NCBI GenBank assembly: GCA_013288555.1
Contig: JABDBQ010000021.1
Coordinates: forward strand, 1 to 43,003
Length of the DNA stretch: 43,003 bases
Direction: 5' to 3'
From: Bacteroidota bacterium
GTDB taxonomy: Bacteria > Bacteroidota > Bacteroidia > CAILMK01
Positions 37,320-43,003 of this stretch are shown here, piece after piece. A program made the translations under genes and the position numbers. The notes beneath the pieces are model-generated. The model was not told the origin of the DNA, did no database searches, and was given only the letters and a program-made list of their open reading frames with translations. Position 1 is the stretch's first letter, and the number at the start of each line of letters is the position of its first letter.

Positions 37320-37423
37320 GGTTTTCGAAAATTTATCAGGCCAGAATGGTTAAAAAAGGCGTTTTTGAGTCTGGAAAAACAGCAGAGTAGCAATTTACAA
37401 GCATTGATGTGTATTCACCGAAC

Positions 37424-37516
37424 CACCCTCCCGAAGAAATCTCCGAAGAAGTCGGGACAGGCGGGACAGGCGGGACAAGCTACCCTTCGGCCACCCCTCC
37501 TTGCTAAAGGAGGGGA
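37424..37516. repeat. GC-rich dispersed palindromic repeat, intergenic copy
   Basis: It contains CCCTCCCGAAGAA, GAAGTCGGGACA (shared with 1741-1760) and tandem GGACAGGCG units. It closes with a CCCCTCC...GGAGGGG hairpin at 37494-37514. It lies upstream of miaB. Confidence 0.7.
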
Positions 37517-37592
37517 ATTCGCAACTATCAACATTGGCCTTCATTTCCAAATTTTCAAATTCCCAAATTGTCCAATTACCCATCTCTGCCAA

Positions 37593-37626
37593 TTTGTCAT
37601 AAATTATGATACAATTTGTACCTTTG
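37593..37626 (+). promoter_or_regulatory. Probable promoter of the miaB-secG operon
   Basis: TTTG (37593-37596), a 22-bp spacer and TACCTTTG (37619-37626) fit the TTTG / TAnnTTTG consensus. The miaB ATG is 30 bp downstream. Confidence 0.55.
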
Positions 37627-37656
37627 CTCTTCGTCTGAATAATAGTATTTGTATTG

Positions 37657-39168
37657 ATGTTTGAAGAAACCGAAAAACTGATCATTGAAGAACGTCAGGG
37701 AGAGGTTCTCGTCAGAGAATCTGAAACCGAAGGCGGCAAAAAGATATTCCTGGAAAGCTATGGCTGCGCCATGAACTTTTCCGACAGCGAAGTTGTGGCC
37801 TCCATTATGGGGGAAAACGGGTTTTCATTGACTAAAAACCTCGAAGAAGCCGATGCTGTTTTCATTAATACCTGCGCCATTCGTGATAATGCGGAACTGA
37901 CGGTACGCAGGCGGCTTCAACAGTTCAATACCCTGAAAAGAAACAAACCGGAAATGCTGATAGGTGTGCTGGGTTGCATGGCGGAACGGTTGAAACATAA
38001 ATTACTGGAAGAAGAACATATTGTAGATATCGTTGCGGGGCCGGATTCATACAGGGATCTGCCAAGGCTGGTTGAAAGCGCCGAGAGCGGCCAGAAAGCC
38101 GTAAACGTATTCCTCTCCCGTGAAGAAACTTATGCCGATATCAGTCCGGTACGGCTTGATGAAAATGGGGTATCCGCATTCATAACCATTATGCGGGGCT
38201 GCGACAATATGTGTTCATTTTGCGTGGTACCCTATACCCGCGGTCGCGAAAGAAGCCGTGACCCGCAATCAATTGTAGCAGAAGCAACTGATCTACTGAA
38301 TAAAGGATATAAAGAAGTTACCCTTCTAGGCCAGAATGTCGATTCCTATAAATGGACAGGACCGGAAGCCTCAGCCCTAACCCCCCGAGCAATCGGGGCA
38401 GGCTCTCTCCCGGGGGAAAGGGGAATAGAACCAGAGTTGCATCCGCTTTTCCCCCTCTCCGGCGGAGAGGGGTCCGGGGTGAGGCTGGTTAATTTTGCCA
38501 ACCTGCTGGAATTGGTAGCCAATGTGAGCCCGGAACTCAGGGTACGGTTTTCTACTTCGCATCCCAAAGATATTACCGAAGAAGTGGTGCTTACCATGGC
38601 GAAATATGAAAATATCTGCAATTACATCCATCTTCCGGTACAATCGGGCAGCTCAAGAATATTGAAGCTGATGAATCGTACATATGACCGTGATTGGTAC
38701 CTGAACCGGGTAAAAATGATCCGGGATATTATTCCGGATATCGGGTTATCTACAGATGTTATTACTGGATTCTGTTCTGAAACCGAAGAAGAACATAAAG
38801 ACACTTTGAGTGTTATGGATGAGGTTGAATTCAACTATGCCTATATGTTTATGTATTCAGAAAGGCCTGGTACGCCAGCTGAGAAAAAACTTGATGATGA
38901 TGTACCTAATGAAACAAAAAGTCGTCGCTTAACAGAAGTTATAGATCGGCAGAAAATTCATTCTCATAAACAAAACCTGGCCTTTATTGGTAAAACCTGT
39001 TTGGTACTTGTTGAAGGAGATTCAAAAAAATCAGACGAAATGCTCAAGGGGCGAAACGATCAGAACTGTGTTGTTGTTTTCCCGAAAGAAAATTTTAAAA
39101 AAGGAGATTACGTAAAAGTCAAAATTGAAAGCTGTACGAGTGCGACACTCATTGGGAGAGCTATTTGA
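37657..39168 (+). CDS. miaB: tRNA-2-methylthio-N6-dimethylallyladenosine synthase, with a palindromic-repeat insertion
   Basis: The ATG at 37657 gives 503 residues. MiaB adds the methylthio group to i6A37 of tRNAs using two [4Fe-4S] clusters. The UPF0004 domain Cys residues are C37 (S-Y-G-C-A-M-N), C73 (N-T-C-A-I-R) and C107 (L-G-C-M-A-E). The radical-SAM triad is C182/C186/C189 ([10 protein letters not shown]), followed by [16 protein letters not shown] domain closes the protein. Between [10 protein letters not shown] (about 224-233) and [10 protein letters not shown] (from about 278), 40 extra residues are encoded by a GC-rich palindrome at 38371-38490, with no stop. The family normally has a short loop here, so the enzyme may still fold. 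It is the first gene of a block leading to secG. Confidence 0.96.
   Translation: MFEETEKLIIEERQGEVLVRESETEGGKKIFLESYGCAMNFSDSEVVASIMGENGFSLTKNLEEADAVFINTCAIRDNAELTVRRRLQQFNTLKRNKPEMLIGVLGCMAERLKHKLLEEEHIVDIVAGPDSYRDLPRLVESAESGQKAVNVFLSREETYADISPVRLDENGVSAFITIMRGCDNMCSFCVVPYTRGRERSRDPQSIVAEATDLLNKGYKEVTLLGQNVDSYKWTGPEASALTPRAIGAGSLPGERGIEPELHPLFPLSGGEGSGVRLVNFANLLELVANVSPELRVRFSTSHPKDITEEVVLTMAKYENICNYIHLPVQSGSSRILKLMNRTYDRDWYLNRVKMIRDIIPDIGLSTDVITGFCSETEEEHKDTLSVMDEVEFNYAYMFMYSERPGTPAEKKLDDDVPNETKSRRLTEVIDRQKIHSHKQNLAFIGKTCLVLVEGDSKKSDEMLKGRNDQNCVVVFPKENFKKGDYVKVKIESCTSATLIGRAI
38371..38490. repeat. In-frame palindromic repeat inside miaB
   Basis: The left side TCAGCCCTAACCCCCC is mirrored by the right side GGGGTCCGGGGTGAGGCTGG. 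Two inner hairpins (CCCCGAGCAATCGGGG-type and CCCCTCTCC/GGAGAGGGG) lie between. The reverse strand reads [10 protein letters not shown], a translation pattern typical of Bacteroidetes dispersed repeats. Confidence 0.85.
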
Positions 39169-39206
39169 GAATGAGACAATTTGAAAATTTGAAAATGAGT
39201 TTACAC

Positions 39207-39234
39207 CTTACAACTTACCACTTACCACTTATCA
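39207..39234. repeat. Heptamer tandem array (CTTACAA, CTTACCA x2, CTTATCA)
   Basis: Four 7-bp units lie in the 75-bp gap between miaB and the regulator gene. A TTTGAAAA direct repeat lies just before them. Confidence 0.85.
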
Positions 39235-39243
39235 CTGAAAATA

Positions 39244-40506
39244 ATGATACCCATAGATAAATTACAGGAAATAAAAAACAGGTTTGAGATCATCGGGAAT
39301 TCACCACTGCTCAACCGTGCGCTGGAAGTTGCGGTTAAAGTAGCTCCCACCGATATGACAGTCCTTATTCTCGGCGAAAGCGGTGTAGGTAAGGAAAATA
39401 TATCCAAAATCATTCACCACCTGAGTCGAAGAAAACACAATGGTTTTATAGCTATCAACTGTGGGGCTATACCCGGCGGGACGATAGATTCTGAACTTTT
39501 CGGGCATGAAAAAGGATCCTTTACTTCGGCTAACGATATGCGGAAGGGCTATTTCGAAACTGTAGATAATGGTACAATATTTTTAGATGAAATCGGGGAA
39601 TTGCCGTTGGAAACCCAATCGAGATTACTCCGTGTATTGGAATCAGGAGAATTTTTAAAAGTAGGATCTTCTAAAGTACAGAAAACAGATGTTCGTGTAA
39701 TAGCTGCCACCAATAAGGATTTGCTGGAACTGACCCAAAAAGGAAAATTCAGGGAGGATCTCTATTACAGACTCAGTACTGTAACCATAAAAATTCCGGC
39801 ATTACGCGAGCGAGAAATGGATATTCCCATGCTTTTCAGCAAGTTTGCCAGCGATATAGGCGATAAATACCGCATCCCTCCTATTGAACTTACCCAGGAT
39901 GCGATTGAAATCATAAAGCATTTTTCATGGCCAGGAAATATCAGGCAGCTCAAGAATTTTGTAGAACAGATTTCGGTTTTGGAAACAGACAGGGTTTTAA
40001 ACAGCACCATTATCGAAAAATATGTTCCGCAAACGCCTTCGGTTTCAACCAGCCTTGCGATGAATATGGATAGTGGCAATTTTGGTGGCTACCAGGAGCG
40101 TGAAATCATGTATAAATTTCTTTTTGATATCAAAAGAGATGTGGGTGACCTCAGAAACAGCATTTATGAACTGGTAAAAAATATCAATCCAAATGCAGCA
40201 CCTGTGGCGGAAACCCCGATAAGTCCTGGAACAAGATTGTTAGCCCCTGTCAATGGGGAAAAGAACAAAACCCAGATTTATGCTCCCAACGCAAAATACG
40301 ATATCCCTCATGAGATCATAGAGGAAAAAGAATTTGAGGACCAGAAGGCCACAGCACCTCTTTCACTTCAGGACCAGGAAAAAGAGATGATCCAGAGGTC
40401 ACTGGAGCGCCACCAGGGCAAACGAAAAATAGCAGCCCAGGAACTTGGAATTTCAGAGAGAACACTTTACAGGAAAATTAAAGAATACAACCTGGAGGAA
40501 GCCTGA
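39244..40506 (+). CDS. Sigma-54-type AAA+ transcriptional regulator (Fis-type HTH), GAFTGA motif altered
   Basis: This 420-residue protein lacks a receiver or PAS domain. It begins at once with the AAA+ core: Walker A G-E-S-G-V-G-K-E (44-51), E-L-F-G-H-E-K-G-S-F-T-S-A (84-96), Walker B T-I-F-L-D-E-I-G-E (111-119), and R-L-L-R-V-L-E-S-G-E-F. A Fis-type helix-turn-helix lies at the C-terminus (R-K-I-A-A-Q-E-L-G-I-S-E-R-T-L-Y-R-K-I). The loop that contacts sigma-54 is G-S-F-T-S-A instead of G-A-F-T-G-A, which may alter sigma-54 engagement. Its stop overlaps the lptE start by one base. Position between miaB and lptE is common in Bacteroidetes, so this is a conserved neighbourhood. The signal input is unknown. 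Confidence 0.92.
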   Translation: MIPIDKLQEIKNRFEIIGNSPLLNRALEVAVKVAPTDMTVLILGESGVGKENISKIIHHLSRRKHNGFIAINCGAIPGGTIDSELFGHEKGSFTSANDMRKGYFETVDNGTIFLDEIGELPLETQSRLLRVLESGEFLKVGSSKVQKTDVRVIAATNKDLLELTQKGKFREDLYYRLSTVTIKIPALREREMDIPMLFSKFASDIGDKYRIPPIELTQDAIEIIKHFSWPGNIRQLKNFVEQISVLETDRVLNSTIIEKYVPQTPSVSTSLAMNMDSGNFGGYQEREIMYKFLFDIKRDVGDLRNSIYELVKNINPNAAPVAETPISPGTRLLAPVNGEKNKTQIYAPNAKYDIPHEIIEEKEFEDQKATAPLSLQDQEKEMIQRSLERHQGKRKIAAQELGISERTLYRKIKEYNLEEA

Positions 40507-41015
40507 TGCAAAAAAAGATTTTTTTTCTCCTGATACTTTCATTGCCCATGATCTTTTCAGGTTGTGGTAGTGTACAATATTCTTTGACTGGAGGCGGACC
40601 GCTTGATGCAAAGACAGTTACCATTAATTATTTCCCAAATAAAGCGGCCCTTGGCAACCCGGATTTAAGCCAGGTATTCACAGAAGCACTTAAAGACAAA
40701 TTCCTCAAAGAATCTAAACTGGAACTGGTTGATCAAAATGGAGATTGGACATTTACCGGGTATATAAGCAGCTATACTACAGCCCCTGTCGCCATTTCAA
40801 GTGATAATAAAGCGCAATCAACAAGACTTACAATTGTGATCAATGTAAAATTTGAAGATAAAATAAACCCGAAGAAAAATTTCAATCAGCCTTTTACCAA
40901 TTATGCTGACTACGACAACAGTAAAAACCTTTCTGATGTAGCCGGCACTCTGATTGCCGATATCAGTACCAAAATTGTCCAGGATATTTTCAGCAAAACC
41001 GCACTCGACTGGTAA
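40506..41015 (+). CDS. lptE: LPS-assembly lipoprotein LptE-like
   Basis: This 169-residue lipoprotein has a signal ending in F-S-G-C20 (lipobox). It is followed by S-V-Q-Y-S-L-T-G-G-G and the LptE pattern T-V-x-I-x-Y-F-x-N-x-A, with E-A-L-K-D-K-F-L and L-x-L-V-x-x-x-G-D-W-T-F-T-G. LptE plugs the LptD barrel in the outer membrane for LPS export. It overlaps both neighbours by one base (TGATG and TAATG), so translation of the block is coupled. The assignment rests on lipobox, pattern and conserved context. Confidence 0.85.
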   Translation: MQKKIFFLLILSLPMIFSGCGSVQYSLTGGGPLDAKTVTINYFPNKAALGNPDLSQVFTEALKDKFLKESKLELVDQNGDWTFTGYISSYTTAPVAISSDNKAQSTRLTIVINVKFEDKINPKKNFNQPFTNYADYDNSKNLSDVAGTLIADISTKIVQDIFSKTALDW

Positions 41016-41968
41016 TGAACAAGCAAAGGATCACTGAAATAATTGCCACCCCGGGGAACCTGAACTACAATTCAGATTATCCGTTGGTAAAGGAACTTAT
41101 TGAGAGCTTTCCTTATTTTTCAACACCCTACGTGATGCTATCCAAAATGCTGCATGATGAAAACAGCATTTATTTCGACAAAAACCTAAAAATAAGTGCC
41201 GCATACATAGGCAATCGGGAGATTCTGTATGATTATATTCATAAAAAACCTGAAGAAGCCATAGAATTACAGGGTATTGTAGAAAAAGAACCGCTTGAAG
41301 TAAGCGAAATCGTTCAAGAAACGACGATTGTAACGAAGCCAATCCAAAGCATTGATATTGTGGAAGAAGTGCAGCCTCAGGAGATGGAATCAGTCCCTGC
41401 AGCAGTACAGATACATGAAGAAAAAGAATCAAAGCCTATTTCCAACCATATCAATCATTTCCACGACTTTGGAAACGAAATACTTCAATATCCCATAACA
41501 GACTATTTCAGCCAGCTTTATAAAAAAGAGCCAAGAACTATCTCGGAAAAGAAAGAAATTTTAGCTGAAGAAAGTCCTGACCCGCTGTCTGGCAAAAAAA
41601 GTTTTTCGGATTGGCTGAATACAATTGAGCGACGAAATAAAGTTATTTCAAAAGAAAAGACAACCCCAAAAGCGGAACTGGCCCCAGCAGATCATAGCAA
41701 TGTTAACGAACTGATTAACAAATTTATACATGCTGAACCCAAGATAAAACCACAGCAGTCTCGCATGTATAAACCCGAAGATATGGCCAAACTAAGTGTT
41801 CAGGAAGACCATAACATTGCAACAGAAACCCTTGCAAATATTTATCTCAAACAAGGGTTAAAATCAAGGGCGTTAGAAATATTTCAACAATTAATTTTGA
41901 AATACCCGGAAAAAAGTGATTACTTTGCAGGGAAAATCAAGGAAATACAAACAGAAGGAAGTTTTTAA
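41015..41968 (+). CDS. TPR-like hypothetical protein of the lptE-secG block
   Basis: The 317-residue protein begins with a conserved region (L-N-Y-N-S-D-Y-P-L-V-K-E-L-I-E-S-F-P-Y-F) of about 70 residues. A long acidic, low-complexity linker rich in E, V, P and I follows (about 80-150). The C-terminus has a TPR-like helical pair (E-T-L-A-N-I-Y-L-K-Q-G-L-K-S-R-A-L-E-I-F-Q-Q-L-I-L-K-Y-P). There is no signal peptide or membrane helix. It lies between lptE and secG in the usual Bacteroidetes order. Its function is unknown; scaffolding at the envelope is one guess. Confidence 0.75.
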   Translation: MNKQRITEIIATPGNLNYNSDYPLVKELIESFPYFSTPYVMLSKMLHDENSIYFDKNLKISAAYIGNREILYDYIHKKPEEAIELQGIVEKEPLEVSEIVQETTIVTKPIQSIDIVEEVQPQEMESVPAAVQIHEEKESKPISNHINHFHDFGNEILQYPITDYFSQLYKKEPRTISEKKEILAEESPDPLSGKKSFSDWLNTIERRNKVISKEKTTPKAELAPADHSNVNELINKFIHAEPKIKPQQSRMYKPEDMAKLSVQEDHNIATETLANIYLKQGLKSRALEIFQQLILKYPEKSDYFAGKIKEIQTEGSF

Positions 41969-42384
41969 TGCTGACATTACTATTAATTCTTATTATCATC
42001 GCATGTTGCCTATTGGTGGTGATCATTTTGGCCCAAAACCCAAAAGGCGGTGGATTGTCTAATATTGGCGCAGGTGCCAGCCAATATCTTGGTGCAAGGC
42101 AAACAGCAGATTTCCTTGAAAAATCAACCTGGTACTTTGGTATAGGTATTCTTTTTGTGGTTGTCATTACTTATTTCCTTACTACTTCTCCATCAGGACC
42201 AGACAAAAGCTTCAAGTCAAGAACTGAGGGTACAGAAGCTCCTGCTTATGCTCCTACAGCAAAACCTAAGGCCAAACCAGCTGCTCCGGCAAAAAACAAT
42301 GCTGCTCCGGCAGATCAACAACAAGCACCTGCAGAAGGCCAGCCACAGCATGTACCTGCAGGTCCTCCGGTAGTTCCAAAATAA
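41968..42384 (+). CDS. secG: Preprotein translocase subunit SecG
   Basis: This 138-residue protein has two transmembrane helices (about 2-22 and 53-72) joined by the conserved cytoplasmic loop Q-N-P-K-G-G-G-L-S and Q-Y-L-G-A-R-Q-T. The C-terminal 65 residues are an A/P/Q-rich tail typical of Bacteroidetes SecG. It is the last gene of the block and its start overlaps the previous stop by one base. SecG assists SecYE in protein translocation. Confidence 0.94.
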   Translation: MLTLLLILIIIACCLLVVIILAQNPKGGGLSNIGAGASQYLGARQTADFLEKSTWYFGIGILFVVVITYFLTTSPSGPDKSFKSRTEGTEAPAYAPTAKPKAKPAAPAKNNAAPADQQQAPAEGQPQHVPAGPPVVPK

Positions 42385-42406
42385 TATTTATGCTTATTTT
42401 GAGGGT

Positions 42407-42715
42407 TCAGTAGATATTACCTTTGTGTAATTCCCTGATCTTTTGCATAAAATCCGATTCTTCAGCATCGCTGTAAGCTCCGAAGGCATCAATGATCAGT
42501 CCCTTTTTCCCGCTATCAGTTTCTATGGCATATAGTACACTCATATCGGCAGGATCAGAATCTCCCTCAAATCTGAAAAATTCATTTACTTTAATCTGAT
42601 CAGGCAAAAAAGAATCATTTCCGTCTATGGTTTTCAACATGTTGCCAGCGATTTTGAATTCCGTATCGTATCCTTGTTTTTTAAGAATATTCATTCGTTC
42701 AGCTAAAGTATCCAT
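42407..42715 (-). CDS. Conserved hypothetical small protein
   Basis: The ATG at 42713-42715 gives 102 residues, M-D-T-L-A-E-R-M-N-I-L-K-K-Q-G-Y. The three codons before it, starting at TTG, are less likely. It is an acidic alpha/beta protein with F-R-F-E-G-D-S-D-P-A-D-M-S-V-L-Y-A-I-E-T and K-G-L-I-I-D-A-F-G-A-Y-S-D. This pattern occurs in small Bacteroidetes proteins that are often mislabelled as phosphoribosylpyrophosphate synthetase; no such catalytic motif is seen. It is convergent with secG across a 22-bp gap. Confidence 0.75.
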   Translation of the reverse strand: MDTLAERMNILKKQGYDTEFKIAGNMLKTIDGNDSFLPDQIKVNEFFRFEGDSDPADMSVLYAIETDSGKKGLIIDAFGAYSDAEESDFMQKIRELHKGNIY

Positions 42716-42899
42716 CTGTCTCAATATAATTGTTTTATAGGTTAACGCATTTAACAGGTTAATGTTTTGGACTCTTTTATCTTATTTCATTAACGGAGAA
42801 AAAATGTAGAAACTTTTCAGCCCTGGATTTGTTATGACATTATTGAATCATTCAAAAAGGCTCTAAATCTTTTTTATCTTATAAAATTAAACAAAAGAC

Positions 42900-43003
42900 A
42901 TGAAAAACACGGATCAATCTTCAGAAACCACTAATGGAAAATCAGGATCTGCAACAGCGAAAACATTGGTTGCTATAGCTGCAGGGGCTGCCGCAGGGGC
43001 TGT
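42900..43003 (+). CDS. Start of an YtxH-like small protein (partial)
   Basis: The ATG at 42900 opens a polar N-terminus (M-K-N-T-D-Q-S-S-E-T-T) followed by T-L-V-A-I-A-A-G-A-A-A-G-A, a glycine/alanine-rich hydrophobic helix, and then the window ends. This start resembles YtxH-type stress or gas-vesicle-like proteins, but only 34 codons are visible. Confidence 0.5.
   Translation, partial: MKNTDQSSETTNGKSGSATAKTLVAIAAGAAAGA

Larger units (their letters stand above)
36823..37656. other. Intergenic interval with a heptamer array and dispersed repeats
   Basis: No secure gene is present. It contains the AAGGCGT/AAGGCAT array (37062-37121), a duplicated TATCAGGCCAGA word (about 37294 and 37336) and a GC-rich dispersed repeat (37424-37516). 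A 53-codon plus-strand frame at 37158-37319 starts with a signal-like sequence but lacks other support. Confidence 0.6.

Overview
The window is chromosomal DNA from a member of the Bacteroidetes (Bacteroidota). Several lines of evidence point there: type IX secretion (T9SS) C-terminal sorting domains, promoters of the TTTG / TAnnTTTG type, ribosomal genes without Shine-Dalgarno leaders, the gene order tRNA-Thr/Tyr/Gly/Thr-tuf-tRNA-Trp-secE-nusG-rplKAJL-rpoBC-DUF3467, and the block miaB / sigma-54-type regulator / lptE / TPR-like protein / secG. Family-level placement is not possible by eye, although a Chitinophagales or Sphingobacteriales relative would fit.

Layout. 1-5609 (minus): two large secreted SBBP-repeat proteins. 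The second is frameshifted in an A7 run and runs off the left edge. 5767-6415 (minus): a 59-codon membrane micro-ORF and a DUF3467 gene. 6518-9308: a 2791-bp IS1595-like element with inverted ends and an 8-bp target duplication. It carries a transposase, a translationally coupled P63C-domain gene, a structured non-coding stretch and a small membrane protein, and it sits between rpoC and the DUF3467 gene. 9422-22596 (minus): the transcription/translation super-operon (rpoC, rpoB, L7/L12, L10, L1, L11, NusG, SecE, EF-Tu) with five tRNAs. 22696-24195 (minus): HPF, a Xer-type recombinase and bS21. 24256-31102 (minus): coiled-coil micro-proteins, a polytopic membrane protein, an acyl-CoA dehydrogenase, a helix-hairpin-helix protein and a T9SS beta-propeller protein. 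31453-35186 (minus): an accessory island with a PIN-type toxin-antitoxin pair, whose toxin is split by a stop codon, and a 936-aa AT-rich P-loop ATPase with membrane segments and a possible nuclease-like region. 35348-36822 (minus): an outer-membrane barrel gene, a truncated frameshifted copy of it and a small membrane protein. 37657-42384 (plus): the miaB to secG operon. 42407 to the end: a conserved small protein and the start of a further gene.

The most distinctive property is the density of small repeats that go beyond ordinary intergenic clutter. GC-rich palindromic repeats lie in frame inside miaB and inside the SBBP gene. The IS element is inserted in the loop of one such palindrome. 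A 17-bp perfect hairpin lies inside another coding sequence. A perfect 24-bp inverted repeat made of heptamers spans the nusG-rplK junction, and several other intergenic spaces carry 7-bp tandem repeats. The best candidate for an undescribed system is the KAP-like ATPase beside the damaged toxin-antitoxin pair. The best candidate for an undescribed genome-evolution phenomenon is the coding-sequence-tolerant palindrome family.
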